Assembly: GCA_002471825.1 (NCBI GenBank) | Contig: DKQS01000009.1 | Span: 124,001-188,000 of the forward strand | Source of the DNA: Flavobacteriaceae bacterium UBA7302 | GTDB taxonomy: Bacteria > Bacteroidota > Bacteroidia > Flavobacteriales > Flavobacteriaceae | Length of the DNA: 64,000 bases | Direction: 5' to 3' | Part shown: positions 41,414-51,431 of the stretch, in pieces | How the letters are laid out: each line of letters opens with the position of its first letter | Position numbering within the stretch: the first letter of the stretch is position 1 | The notes under the pieces: generated by a model | What the model saw: only the letters and a program-made list of their open reading frames with translations | The model's database searches: none | What the model was told of the DNA's origin: nothing | Made by a program: the position numbers and the translations under genes

Positions 41414-42199
41414 TTAAAGGTTGTTTGCTTCGGCAATAAGCTCAGCGATGTCTTTGACCTCAACTTGACTTTCTTTCTCGTGGAATTTGATTCCGTCTGT
41501 CATCATGGTATTGCAATAAGGACAACCCGTAGCAATGATTTGTGGTTTTGTTTCTAAGGCTTCCTTGGTTCTTAAAATGTTGATGTCCATGTCCCCTTTT
41601 TCAGGTTCTTTGAACATTTGTGCACCACCTGCTCCACAACATAAGGCATTTCTTTTGTGTCGCTTCATCTCGTTGAAGTTGACTCCTAAACGACGGATTA
41701 ACTCTCTTGGAGATTCATACACATCATTGGCGCGCCCTAAATAGCAGGGATCATGGAAAGTAAGTCGCTTGCTTTTTAAAACACTATCGTCAATATTCAA
41801 TCGACCCTCTTTAATCAATTGATTGATGAATTGCGTATGATGATATACCTCGTAATTTCCTCCTAGTTCTGGATATTCATTTTTAAGGGTGTTGTAAGAA
41901 TGCGGATCGCAGGTAACAATTTTCTTTACCTCATACCCATTAAGCACTTCGATATTCATCAATGCCTGCATTTGGAAGATGAACTCATTTCCTGCTCTTT
42001 TGGCAGCGTCTCCAGTAGAAGATTCTTCGGTACCTAAGCACGCGAATTCAACTCCCGCTTGATTCAATATTTTCACAAATGCTTTTGTGATTTTCTTGGC
42101 TCTTTCATCATAACTGCCTGCTGAACCTACCCAAAAAAGTACTTCTGGTTGTTTTCCTTCGGCGAAAAAATCGGCCATTGTTTTAACTGTCAATCCCAT
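41414..42199 (-). CDS. CCG-domain Fe-S oxidoreductase subunit (HdrB/GlcF-like)
   Basis: The 261-residue protein has two Cys-rich CCG-type regions (FHDPCYLGR... with ALCCGAGGAQMF, and IVTCDPHSYN... with GCPYCNTMM), which bind an unusual Fe-S cluster as in heterodisulfide reductase B and glycolate oxidase F. It is separated by 11 bp from a membrane Fe-S partner, so the two form an electron-transfer complex, probably quinone-linked. The actual electron donor is unknown. Confidence 0.85.
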   Translation of the reverse strand: MGLTVKTMADFFAEGKQPEVLFWVGSAGSYDERAKKITKAFVKILNQAGVEFACLGTEESSTGDAAKRAGNEFIFQMQALMNIEVLNGYEVKKIVTCDPHSYNTLKNEYPELGGNYEVYHHTQFINQLIKEGRLNIDDSVLKSKRLTFHDPCYLGRANDVYESPRELIRRLGVNFNEMKRHKRNALCCGAGGAQMFKEPEKGDMDINILRTKEALETKPQIIATGCPYCNTMMTDGIKFHEKESQVEVKDIAELIAEANNL

Positions 42200-42210
42200 C
42201 TTCTTCTAAT

Positions 42211-43524
42211 TTAATCTTCGTTAGCCCAATTTAAACGGTCCATTTGGTTGTATTGCCACATCGCTCCATTGTTCTCTACATTGGTCATCATCATATTCAA
42301 TTCTTGTGGAGCAGCTGATTGTTCCATAACCAAATACCTTCTCATATCCATAATGATCGACAACGGATCAATATTCACAGGACACTCTTCCACACAGGCA
42401 TTACAGCTTGTGCAAGCCCACAATTCTTCTGGAGTGATGTAGTCGTTCAACAATTGTTTTCCATCGTCTACAAAAGTGCCTTTGTTTGCATCTATATTAC
42501 GTCCTACTTCCTCCAATCGATCACGCGTATCCATCATGATTTTTCGAGGCGATAGTTTCTTACCCGTCATATTCGCCGGACATGATGAAGTACAACGTCC
42601 ACATTCGGTACAAGTGTATGCATTTAGCAATTGCACCCAGTTTAAGTCGGTCACATCTGAAGCTCCAAATTTTTCGGGCTCTTCCTCTTCACCTTCTTCA
42701 GGCATGGCATATGGATCTGCATTCGGATCCATCATCAATTTTACTTCCTTGGTAACCGATGCCAAATTGGTAAATCCGCCTTTTGCTTTTAAATTGGCAA
42801 AATAGGTATTTGGGAATGCCAATAATATATGAAGGTGTTTTGAGTAGTATAGGTAATTCAAGAATATCAAGATGCCTACAATGTGCATCCACCAAGCAAA
42901 TCGCTCAATTATATGAACCGTATCCGCTGAAAATCCATCGAAAAGTGGTACTAAAAATTGACTGAACACATTGCCAATTCCAGCCTCTTGGAAAGGTGTA
43001 TCCGTTGCATTCATGGTCAAGAACAAGGTCATCAACACAACTTCAAAATACAGGATGTTGTTACCATCATTCTTTGGCCATCCTTTCATCTCCGGACTTA
43101 AAAATCGTTTGATGTTGGCCACGTTTCTTCGGGTCCAGAAAATAAATACAGCTACCAAAACCAATACGGCTAATACTTCAAAAGTTCCAATTAAGAATCC
43201 ATAGAATGCATCGCCTAAAAAGCCTTGGAATACACGGTGGGTTCCAAGTAATCCATCTACAATAATTTCTAAAAGCTCAATATTGATGATGATAAAACCG
43301 ATGTAAACAATCACGTGAAGTATACCAGACAAGGGTCTTCTCACCATTTTTGTTTGACCAAGCGCAATCTTCGCCATATTCTTCCAACGTTCACCAGAGT
43401 TGTCAGAACGATCTACATCTTTACCTAATTTTATATTCCGTATCAGCTTCTTTACATTATTGGCAAAGAATCCAAATCCGGCAATTAATAAAAGGGCGAA
43501 TACAATATTGGGTATATATTCCAT
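42211..43524 (-). CDS. Membrane-bound 4Fe-4S dicluster oxidoreductase subunit
   Basis: A 437-residue protein with about five membrane helices in the N-terminal 250 residues (nitrate reductase gamma-like), and a C-terminal domain with two 4Fe-4S motifs (CTECGRCTSSCP and CTSCNACVEECP). It resembles an HdrC-type protein fused to a quinone-binding membrane domain. It forms a pair with the CCG protein. The neighbourhood with men genes fits a menaquinone-dependent redox complex (inference). Confidence 0.86.
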   Translation of the reverse strand: MEYIPNIVFALLLIAGFGFFANNVKKLIRNIKLGKDVDRSDNSGERWKNMAKIALGQTKMVRRPLSGILHVIVYIGFIIINIELLEIIVDGLLGTHRVFQGFLGDAFYGFLIGTFEVLAVLVLVAVFIFWTRRNVANIKRFLSPEMKGWPKNDGNNILYFEVVLMTLFLTMNATDTPFQEAGIGNVFSQFLVPLFDGFSADTVHIIERFAWWMHIVGILIFLNYLYYSKHLHILLAFPNTYFANLKAKGGFTNLASVTKEVKLMMDPNADPYAMPEEGEEEEPEKFGASDVTDLNWVQLLNAYTCTECGRCTSSCPANMTGKKLSPRKIMMDTRDRLEEVGRNIDANKGTFVDDGKQLLNDYITPEELWACTSCNACVEECPVNIDPLSIIMDMRRYLVMEQSAAPQELNMMMTNVENNGAMWQYNQMDRLNWANED

Positions 43525-43538
43525 AAAATAGAAAGGGC

Positions 43539-44504
43539 TTATTTATTGGATTTGTTTTTCTCGTTATTCTCTGGATTGAATGGTTTGGCTTTTTTCCCAA
43601 ACAGTGAGAAATGAACAAATCGTTTTGGGTTTAGTTTTAGTTCTCTGAGTAATTCTTCTAGTTCTTTGGATGCATTGTTCAAGTTGTTATACATCTGCTC
43701 ATCCGTCATGAGCTTACCAACGGTACCTTTGCCTTCTTCTAAGTTTTTCAAAATAGAATTTAAGGAGGTTAAGGTAGTTTCGGCCTTGCGGATCACTTCT
43801 CCTAACTTGGCGTTTGCAAGTGTATCGCTCACTTTGGTAAGATTCTCCGATATTTTGTTTGCATTGGAAAAGGTTGATTTGATATCTACTTTGCTTGAAT
43901 CCATGATGGAATTAACACTAGTTAAGGTACCTCGCACATCATTGATCGTCGCTTCCAATCCTTTGATAGATCGTTGCAAGCTCCTGCTCGTTTTATCATC
44001 CAAGATGTAATTCACTTTGGTGAACAAAGTATCAGCATCCACCAAAACTCGTTCTAATTTTTCTTGAATTGGATCCAGACGCTCTCCTAGCGAAGTGAAC
44101 AATCCTGGTTCTACCTCACCAGTAAGATAGTCTCCAGATTTGGCAGGTTCTCCCTCGTATTTAGGGATGATTGCCAAGTTGGAATTTGATAGTGGGTTGG
44201 GCGAATAGATTTGAACCACACTGTTTTTCGAAAATTCAAAATCCTTGTCTACCACAAATTCAACCACTAATTCCCCTCGTTTCTGGGGATCTTTATTAAA
44301 CGTGATATCCTTAACTTTTCCTATGGTGAAACCATTAACGGTTACTAGACTCGATGTAGATAATCCACCAACGTTTTTATATTCTACTTTGAATACCCTT
44401 ACGTTGGGTTGAAAAATATCTTGACCTTTTAAAAAATTGAAGCCCCAAAAGCAGGCTACAATAATGACCAAGGATATAATTCCAGTTTTTAGTTCTTTTG
44501 ACAT
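43539..44504 (-). CDS. MlaD/MCE-family lipid transport protein
   Basis: A membrane anchor (about residues 7-24) precedes an MCE domain (about 35-110) with YKNVGGLSTSSLVTVNGF, then a long alpha-helical C-terminal region rich in Ser/Thr/Asn (about 150-290). Such proteins form a periplasmic hexamer that moves phospholipids between membranes. The ATPase and permease partners are not in the window. It lies 14 bp from the Fe-S genes and 53 bp after the amidase. Confidence 0.88.
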   Translation of the reverse strand: MSKELKTGIISLVIIVACFWGFNFLKGQDIFQPNVRVFKVEYKNVGGLSTSSLVTVNGFTIGKVKDITFNKDPQKRGELVVEFVVDKDFEFSKNSVVQIYSPNPLSNSNLAIIPKYEGEPAKSGDYLTGEVEPGLFTSLGERLDPIQEKLERVLVDADTLFTKVNYILDDKTSRSLQRSIKGLEATINDVRGTLTSVNSIMDSSKVDIKSTFSNANKISENLTKVSDTLANAKLGEVIRKAETTLTSLNSILKNLEEGKGTVGKLMTDEQMYNNLNNASKELEELLRELKLNPKRFVHFSLFGKKAKPFNPENNEKNKSNK

Positions 44505-44557
44505 TGAAACAAAATTAACAATAATAATGCTAATAATTATTTTAGAAGGGCTTTAAA

Positions 44558-45649
44558 TTACAGCAATTTTCGGGCCTCCTTAACCGATATTTTTTTTCCA
44601 TCTTTTATGGCCACAATAAAGGCCGAACGATAGCCTTTGGACTTGGCTTTTTTCAGGTTTTTCTCCACCGTCTTGTAATCCTTCGAATGGCCATAATAGT
44701 ACTTGTAAAACTTATCAATCTTTACCCGTTCTACATTTTTTAATCCTTTAAAATTGTATGGTTTTTCGTCGATTTTGGTCCTACCTGAGGCGATCTGGAT
44801 TTTGAAAATCACATTGTTGGTCTTTGGTGATTCTTCAACCACTGTATCGCTGACGGTATTCAGTTTTAGGTTGTCAACATATTTCTTCAAGGCATCTGCA
44901 ATGGCCTTTCCCATTTGTTTTTGGCCCAATTTCGAGTTCAAATAACGACCCTCTTTTTTATTGGTTAAAAAACCCAACTCTACCAAAACGCTTGGCATGA
45001 TGGTCTCTCTCAATACCTGAAAATTATCTTGCTTTACCTTTCGATCTCTTCGTTTCAATCGCTTCACAAAATTTAGCTGAACCAAAGAAGCTATTTCAAG
45101 ACTTTGATCTAGATTTTCCTCTTGCATCAGCGACAATCCGATCATAGATTCTGCCGAATTTGGGTCAAACCCCTTGTATCGATCACGATAGTTTTCCTCC
45201 ATAAATACCACCGCATTTTCTCGCTTTGCAATTTCAAGATTCTTTTTATTTCCTCTCAGCCCTAAAACAAAAGTACCAGCCCCAAAGGCTTTGGATGTAT
45301 GCGAATCACAGTGAATGGAAACAAAAACGTCTGCCTTGGCTTCATTTGCAATGTCACCTCTTTTCCATAAATCAATAAAAACATCCGTCTTTCGAGTGTA
45401 AACAACCTTAATATCGGAACGTTTTGAAAGCTCAGCCCCAACAATCTTGGCAACCTTTAAGGCGATATCTTTTTCCTTATATCCATTACCTAGGTTCCCG
45501 GGATCTTTTCCTCCGTGTCCGGCATCAACCACAATCACGTATTTTTTCTGTGCTATCAGGTCATTTGGAGTGGCCAACAATAGGAAGAACAGTGTTAAAG
45601 TTGATGTGCAAAAAAGCAGGTATTTTGGGATTGATTTAAGAATCATCAT
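44558..45649 (-). CDS. N-acetylmuramoyl-L-alanine amidase with SPOR-like domain
   Basis: Signal peptide (about residues 1-33), then an Amidase_3 zinc hydrolase domain: VVDAGHGGKDPGN, SIHCDSH, and the catalytic Glu in VLVELGFLTN. The C-terminus (about 275-363) has a SPOR-like pattern (FKIQIASGRTKID...). It cleaves the amide bond between MurNAc and the peptide, typically in cell separation. It is divergent from lptD with only 18 bp between the annotated starts. Confidence 0.9.
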   Translation of the reverse strand: MMILKSIPKYLLFCTSTLTLFFLLLATPNDLIAQKKYVIVVDAGHGGKDPGNLGNGYKEKDIALKVAKIVGAELSKRSDIKVVYTRKTDVFIDLWKRGDIANEAKADVFVSIHCDSHTSKAFGAGTFVLGLRGNKKNLEIAKRENAVVFMEENYRDRYKGFDPNSAESMIGLSLMQEENLDQSLEIASLVQLNFVKRLKRRDRKVKQDNFQVLRETIMPSVLVELGFLTNKKEGRYLNSKLGQKQMGKAIADALKKYVDNLKLNTVSDTVVEESPKTNNVIFKIQIASGRTKIDEKPYNFKGLKNVERVKIDKFYKYYYGHSKDYKTVEKNLKKAKSKGYRSAFIVAIKDGKKISVKEARKLL

Positions 45650-45667
45650 GAATAAAATTTATTTATC

Positions 45668-48457
45668 TTGCCCTCCTATTTTGGTTCTTCAATTATTGTT
45701 CCAGAATGGGATCGTATTACAAAAATAGTATTTCTAGTATTGCAGGCAAATTGGACATATATTCTTTTCATTTGTGCTTTTTTTTCTTTTCAGTCTCTTC
45801 GTAGTCAAGACATAAAGCCAACCAAAAAAACTGTAATTCCAGCTGTCAAAAAAGACACAATTACCAAACCAAAATTAAAAGCGAAAGGAGTACTTAAAAA
45901 AGATTCACTTTCTTTAAAAGCTAGGGATTCTGTTTTGTTGAAATCAAAGGATTCCATCGCCAATGACAGCATCAAGCCCAAAGAAAAAATTGATGGCATC
46001 ATTACCCACACCGCTAAAGATTACACCATCCAAGATGCTAAAAATCAGCGAGTAACACTTTATAATGAAGCGCAAATACTTTATACTGACATCGACCTAA
46101 AAGCGGGCGAAATTATTGTAGACTACAAAAAGAACATCCTATTTGCAAAGGGAATAACCGATAGTACCGGATACACCCAAAGACCTGTATTCATTCAGGG
46201 AAATCAGGAGTCTACCCAAGATTCTATGATTTATAATTTCAAATCAAAAAAGGCAATTATCTACGGATTAAAAACCTTGCAAGGTGAAATGTACACCTAC
46301 GGAAATAAAACCAAAAGAGTGAACGATTCAACAGTTTTTGTTCGTAAAATTAGATTCACTACCTCGGATAAAGAGAAAAGTCCAGATTATTATATTGCCA
46401 CTGATAAGGCCAAAATTGTTCCAGGGAAGAAAATTATTGTGGGTGGTAGTCAATTATTTATTGCCGATGTTCCGACCCCGTTGTTCTTACCATTTGCCTA
46501 CTTTCCGATGACCAACGAAAGCACCTCCGGATTTTTAATTCCGCAGTTCGACACTGGAAGTAGTGACCGTGGAATCGGATTTATGAATGGTGGTTATTAC
46601 TTCGCCATTAATGATTACGTAGATTTAGGAATTCAGGGTGATGCCTATTCGAACGGTAGCTGGGGATTAAGAGCTTCATCAAACTATCGAAAGCGCTACA
46701 GCTTTAGTGGGACCTTTAGTTTCAGTTATGAAAGTAACATCAACGGAATTCGTGGTTTTAGTGATTTTACCAAATCAAACAATTACAACATCCGATGGAA
46801 CCATTCTCAGGATCCGAAATCCAATCCAAATTCAAGATTCTCGGCCTCGGTAAATTTGGGTAGTAGTCGATTCTTTAGACAGTCACAAAACCAGTTTAAC
46901 GTGGCGCAGACCCAGAACAACGTTTTTAGTTCTTCGGTAAACTGGGACAAAACCTTTGTTGATTCACCTTTCAATCTGGCAGTAACGGCGACACATCAGC
47001 AAAACTCGAATACGGAAAGTATCACCATGACTTTGCCTTCGGTGACCTTGAATATGAATCGAATTTTTCCTTTTGCAGGAAAAGGAGGTATTAAAAAAAC
47101 ACCCATTCAGAAATTAGGTTTCAATTATAACTTGCAAGGTCAATACCTCATCAACACCACAGACGATGAGTTCTTTACCCCTCGCATGTTCGAAACCGCA
47201 AGAGCGGGAATGCAACACCGGACTTCGACGAACACCAATATTCGGGTGATGAAATATTTTACCCTATCTCCTAGCGTAAATTACGAGGAAGTGTGGCATT
47301 TTGATTACATCCAAAAGAATTACGATGCCACTCAGAATGTGGTGGTTACCGATACCTTAAGAGGATTTAAAAGCTATCGAGAATACAATTTCGGGATGAG
47401 TTTGTCGACCAATATTTATGGTACCTTTAATTTCAAAAAAGGACGATTAAGGGGTATTCGGCACACCTTTAGACCAAGTATTTCATATTCATACCGACCC
47501 GACTTTCGAAATCAACATCTTCAATATGTGCAGCAAAGTACCGATCCGAATGACCTGCTTGCCTATACCCCATTTGATCAAGGGATTTATGGCGGACCTT
47601 CAGGTGGACTCAGTAATTCCATCGGTATTGCTTTAAACAACGTGTTGGAAGCCAAAGTAGCACCCAAGGACCCCGATAGCGACGAGGAGGATGAGAAAAT
47701 AATGCTGCTCAACAACCTCAACTTTACCACCGCTTACAACATTGCTGCTGATAGTTTGCGATGGTCACCGGTGAGTTTTTCTGCTGGTACCCGACTTTTT
47801 AAAGACAAATTAGCCATCAACTTGAATGGTAGTCTCGATCCTTATCAAGTCAACGATAATGGTGTGCGAATCAATAAATTTAATCCAGGTCTTTTTCGAT
47901 TGACCAATGCCAACCTTACTGCTAACGTCTCCTTAACCAACAAAGATTTTGACAAGGAGAAGAAAGACGACAAAGAAGAAAATCGAAATGGAAACGGTGC
48001 CAATAATCCACCCGATACCATGGGTGCCAACATTGATCCCACCAACCGATTCGGACAACGAAACAATAGAAATTCAGGCAATAGTAATGAGCCCAAAGAG
48101 GCAGAACTCTATCGTTCTAAAATGCCCTGGTCTTTGAATTTAATCTATTCGGCCTCCTACAGAAATAATGGAATTACACCAGGAGCGGTTCAGGTACATA
48201 CCATCGGATTTAGTGGGAATTTAGAACTTTCTCCAAAATGGAGAGTTGGGTATTCCTCAGGATATGATATTAAAGGAGGGGCTTTCTCTTTCACCCGACT
48301 TAATTTTACCAGAGATTTGGATAGTTGGCAATTCAATTTCAATTGGGTTCCTTTTGGCGGGAATTCTTCCTACAATTTCTTTATTGGGGTGAAATCATCA
48401 GTGCTTGCCGATTTAAAATGGGATAAAAACAAACCGCCAGACAGAAGGCTGTTTTAA
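45668..48457 (+). CDS. lptD: LPS-assembly outer-membrane protein LptD-like
   Basis: A 929-residue outer-membrane protein with a Lys-rich N-terminus, an OstA-type beta-jellyroll (about residues 110-260, with AQILYTDIDLKAGEIIVDYK), and a C-terminal barrel with many alternating strands ending in SSVLADLKW. It inserts LPS into the outer leaflet. The frame opens at ATG 45668, only 18 bp from the divergent amidase start. A TTG at 45740 gives a neater signal peptide (QANWTYILFICAFFSFQS) and may be the true start. Confidence 0.87.
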   Translation: MPSYFGSSIIVPEWDRITKIVFLVLQANWTYILFICAFFSFQSLRSQDIKPTKKTVIPAVKKDTITKPKLKAKGVLKKDSLSLKARDSVLLKSKDSIANDSIKPKEKIDGIITHTAKDYTIQDAKNQRVTLYNEAQILYTDIDLKAGEIIVDYKKNILFAKGITDSTGYTQRPVFIQGNQESTQDSMIYNFKSKKAIIYGLKTLQGEMYTYGNKTKRVNDSTVFVRKIRFTTSDKEKSPDYYIATDKAKIVPGKKIIVGGSQLFIADVPTPLFLPFAYFPMTNESTSGFLIPQFDTGSSDRGIGFMNGGYYFAINDYVDLGIQGDAYSNGSWGLRASSNYRKRYSFSGTFSFSYESNINGIRGFSDFTKSNNYNIRWNHSQDPKSNPNSRFSASVNLGSSRFFRQSQNQFNVAQTQNNVFSSSVNWDKTFVDSPFNLAVTATHQQNSNTESITMTLPSVTLNMNRIFPFAGKGGIKKTPIQKLGFNYNLQGQYLINTTDDEFFTPRMFETARAGMQHRTSTNTNIRVMKYFTLSPSVNYEEVWHFDYIQKNYDATQNVVVTDTLRGFKSYREYNFGMSLSTNIYGTFNFKKGRLRGIRHTFRPSISYSYRPDFRNQHLQYVQQSTDPNDLLAYTPFDQGIYGGPSGGLSNSIGIALNNVLEAKVAPKDPDSDEEDEKIMLLNNLNFTTAYNIAADSLRWSPVSFSAGTRLFKDKLAINLNGSLDPYQVNDNGVRINKFNPGLFRLTNANLTANVSLTNKDFDKEKKDDKEENRNGNGANNPPDTMGANIDPTNRFGQRNNRNSGNSNEPKEAELYRSKMPWSLNLIYSASYRNNGITPGAVQVHTIGFSGNLELSPKWRVGYSSGYDIKGGAFSFTRLNFTRDLDSWQFNFNWVPFGGNSSYNFFIGVKSSVLADLKWDKNKPPDRRLF

Positions 48458-48467
48458 TACAAAAATT

Positions 48468-48881
48468 ATGGAACAATACTTACCACTTATTGTTGTTGGA
48501 ATCCTTGGAATCGCTTTCTTCTTAGTTGGACTTTTTATGACGATGCGAGATCGAAGAATTAAACTTGACGGAAAGAAAACTTTAGCAAAAGTTATCGATC
48601 TAAAAGAAGAAAATTCCAGTGATGGCGTAACCTACAGGATGGTCCTTAAATTTTCAACTTCAAAAGGGGGAATTACACAAGAAATGGATTATTCGAGTGG
48701 ATTTAAACCTAAAAAAGAGATTCCCTTTGACGAACAAATCTATTATCTAGAAAAGGACGGTAAATACAAAATCGTTCTTTCAAATAATAAATTCAAATCT
48801 ATATTCAACTACGGATTCACGGCTGTAGGAGTTATTTTATTATCCCTTTTCGTTTATCTGTTATATACAAACTTCTTATGA
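48468..48881 (+). CDS. Membrane protein, DUF3592-like
   Basis: A 137-residue protein with helices at about residues 6-26 and 113-134 and a small beta domain between them (KTLAKVIDLKEENSSDGVTY, PFDEQIYYLEKDGKYKIV), the DUF3592 layout. The function is unknown. It follows lptD by 10 bp and overlaps ridA by 4 bp (ATGA). Confidence 0.7.
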   Translation: MEQYLPLIVVGILGIAFFLVGLFMTMRDRRIKLDGKKTLAKVIDLKEENSSDGVTYRMVLKFSTSKGGITQEMDYSSGFKPKKEIPFDEQIYYLEKDGKYKIVLSNNKFKSIFNYGFTAVGVILLSLFVYLLYTNFL

Positions 48882-49258
48882 AAAAAATAATCTCAACCAA
48901 TAAGGCTCCATTACCAATCGGACCTTATAATCAAGCAGTTAAGGTCGGAAATACCTTATATACCTCAGGTCAAATAGCGCTTCATCCTGAAACTGGTGAA
49001 TTGATTACTAATAATATTGGTGATGAAACCAAACAAGTAATGGAGAACATGAAAGCGGTTCTTGAGGCAGCTGAAATGGATTTTTCCGATGTGGTAAAGA
49101 CTTCCATTTTTATTTCAGATATGGAGAACTTTGCGCAAATCAACAAAGTGTACGGCACCTATTTCGATGAAGAAACGGCACCTGCAAGGGAAACGGTTGA
49201 AGTTGCCAATCTTCCAAAATATGTCAATGTTGAGATTAGCATGATTGCGATCAAATAA
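48878..49258 (+). CDS. RidA-family enamine/imine deaminase
   Basis: A 126-residue YjgF/YER057c/UK114-family protein. Motifs: IGPYNQAVKVGNTLYTSGQI, and near the C-terminus PARETVEVANLPKYVNVEI with the catalytic Arg. It removes reactive 2-aminoacrylate-type intermediates. It is translationally coupled to the membrane protein before it. Confidence 0.93.
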   Translation: MKKIISTNKAPLPIGPYNQAVKVGNTLYTSGQIALHPETGELITNNIGDETKQVMENMKAVLEAAEMDFSDVVKTSIFISDMENFAQINKVYGTYFDEETAPARETVEVANLPKYVNVEISMIAIK

Positions 49259-49293
49259 AAAAAGCCTGATGATTTCTCATCAGGCTTTTTCTT
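49257..49293. terminator. Bidirectional terminator between ridA and gap
   Basis: A stem of about 14 bp (AAAAAGCCTGATGA / TCATCAGGCTTTTT) with a TTTC loop has T runs on both sides. It serves the convergent ridA and gap units. Confidence 0.92.
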
Positions 49294-49309
49294 TATCTAA
49301 CATTTGATT

Positions 49310-50305
49310 TTACAAACTTGCAGCGTGCTCTACTAAATCAATAAGTTTTGTGGAATACCCCATTTCATTGTCGTACCAAGAAACAAGTTTTACAAAATTA
49401 TCATTTAAAGAAATACCTGCACCAGCATCAAAAATTGACGTTCTAGAATCTCCAACAAAATCTTGAGAAACCACAGCATCTTCTGTGTATCCTAAAATTC
49501 CTTTCAATTCGTTTTCTGAAGCAGATTTCATTACCGCTTTGATATCTTCATAAGAAGCTGCCTTTTCTAATTTTACAGTCAAGTCAACTACAGATACATC
49601 CATGGTTGGTACTCTAAAGGCCATACCTGTTAATTTTCCGTTCAATTCTGGAATTACTTTTCCTACGGCTTTTGCAGCTCCTGTAGAAGCGGGAATAATG
49701 TTGTGCAATGCAGCACGTCCACTTCTCCAATCTTTCGCAGATGGGCTATCTACAGTCTTCTGTGTTGCAGTAGTAGCATGAACTGTTGTCATTAATCCTT
49801 CTGCAATTCCGAAATTGTCATTTACCACTTTTGCCAATGGTGCCAAACAGTTGGTTGTACATGATGCATTTGAGAAAATAGCATCTGTAGCTTTTAATTC
49901 TGTATGGTTCACACCCATTACAAACATTGGTGCATCAGGAGATGGTGCAGAGATCGCAACCTTCTTCGCACCACCTTGGATGTGAAGATCTGCTTGTTCT
50001 AAAGATTTAAAGATACCCGTACATTCTAATACGTACTCAGCTCCAGCCTCATCCCATTTCAAATCTGCAGGGTTTCTTTCTGCAGTAATTCGGATCTTAT
50101 TTCCGTTCACTACCAACATTCCATCTTCAACAGCTACATCGCCGTCAAACTCACCATGAACAGAATCATACTTTAACATGTATGCCAAATAATCAACTTC
50201 CAATAAATCGTTAATTGCAACTACTTGTACATTGTCTCTTTTCGCGGCAACTCTGAAAGCAAGTCTACCAATTCTACCAAATCCGTTAATTCCTATTTTT
50301 ATCAT
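49310..50305 (-). CDS. gap: Glyceraldehyde-3-phosphate dehydrogenase
   Basis: A 331-residue NAD-dependent glycolytic enzyme. The N-terminal dinucleotide motif is INGFGRIGRLAFR; the catalytic Cys is in SNASCTTNCLAPLA; the phosphate-binding region is STGAAKAVGKVIPELNGKL. It follows pfkA by 16 bp, a glycolytic pair common in flavobacteria. Confidence 0.97.
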   Translation of the reverse strand: MIKIGINGFGRIGRLAFRVAAKRDNVQVVAINDLLEVDYLAYMLKYDSVHGEFDGDVAVEDGMLVVNGNKIRITAERNPADLKWDEAGAEYVLECTGIFKSLEQADLHIQGGAKKVAISAPSPDAPMFVMGVNHTELKATDAIFSNASCTTNCLAPLAKVVNDNFGIAEGLMTTVHATTATQKTVDSPSAKDWRSGRAALHNIIPASTGAAKAVGKVIPELNGKLTGMAFRVPTMDVSVVDLTVKLEKAASYEDIKAVMKSASENELKGILGYTEDAVVSQDFVGDSRTSIFDAGAGISLNDNFVKLVSWYDNEMGYSTKLIDLVEHAASL

Positions 50306-50321
50306 TTCTATAATTTTTTAC

Positions 50322-51305
50322 TTATACACTCATTATATCCGAAACTCGAATCAAATTTTTGTTGATTTTCGTTTGTCCTTTAATTGCTCTTTCAAGCGGA
50401 TTTAAAACTATTTTGTCGTTGACCAAACCAACCATTAGGTCTGATTTTCCGTCCAATAAAGACTCCACTGCCTTTACACCCATTCTACTGGCCAACACAC
50501 GATCAAAGCATGATGGACTACCTCCTCGTTGCATATGTCCTAATACCGATACACGAACATCATAACCTGGAAGATTCTGATCTACGTAATCCTTTAGTTC
50601 AAATACGTTCTTACCAATATTATCCCCTTCAGAGACAATCACAATGCTTGAAGATTTTCCAGATTTTTTACTTCTATCTAAGGACTCGATCAATCTGTCC
50701 AATCCTAAGTTTTCCTCGGGAATTAAAATTTCCTCTGCTCCGGCACCAATACCAACGTTCAAAGCAATGTGCCCGGCATCTCTACCCATTACTTCGATAA
50801 AGAAGAGTCGGTCGTGTGAACTGGCCGTATCTCTAATTTTATCGAGAACCTCTACCGCAGTATTTAAGGCGGTATCATATCCCAAGGTATGGGTTGTACC
50901 TACAATATCGTTATCAATGGTTCCAGGAATACCAATAACTGGGAATTTGTGTTCCTTATTGAAAATCATTGCTCCGGTAAAAGTACCATCACCACCAATT
51001 GCCACTAGGGCATCAATATTGGCTTTTTTCAAGTTTTCATGGGCTTGCGCTCTTCCTTCAGCCGTTCTAAAATCTTGAGAACGTGCCGATTTTAAAAAGG
51101 TACCTCCTTTGTTGATGATTCCACGGACACTTCTTGCGTTCAATTCTTCAAAGTCTCCTTCAATCATCCCCTGGTAACCACGATAGATTCCGACACAACC
51201 GATTCCATGGTAGGCACAGGTCCTTACCACCGCACGAATTGCAGCATTCATTCCGGGAGAATCTCCTCCAGAAGTAAACACCCCTATTTTATTTATTTTG
51301 GTCAT
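50322..51305 (-). CDS. pfkA: ATP-dependent 6-phosphofructokinase
   Basis: A 327-residue PfkA-type enzyme. Motifs: TSGGDSPGMNAAIRA, the ATP site IGGDGTFTGA (Gly before the Thr marks ATP rather than PPi use), the substrate loop PGTIDNDI, and MGRDAGHIALNVG. It commits fructose 6-phosphate to glycolysis and is co-transcribed with gap. Confidence 0.96.
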   Translation of the reverse strand: MTKINKIGVFTSGGDSPGMNAAIRAVVRTCAYHGIGCVGIYRGYQGMIEGDFEELNARSVRGIINKGGTFLKSARSQDFRTAEGRAQAHENLKKANIDALVAIGGDGTFTGAMIFNKEHKFPVIGIPGTIDNDIVGTTHTLGYDTALNTAVEVLDKIRDTASSHDRLFFIEVMGRDAGHIALNVGIGAGAEEILIPEENLGLDRLIESLDRSKKSGKSSSIVIVSEGDNIGKNVFELKDYVDQNLPGYDVRVSVLGHMQRGGSPSCFDRVLASRMGVKAVESLLDGKSDLMVGLVNDKIVLNPLERAIKGQTKINKNLIRVSDIMSV

Positions 51306-51431
51306 ATTTTATTGTAAAATTACTTCTTTTTACAGCATAAATGTAAAAAAAATACGAAAACGTTATAGACCTTGAAAGTTTAAAAAAAGGTAAATTCTGA
51401 GTCTTAAAAGCAGTTCAGTTTTTGCCGAAAA

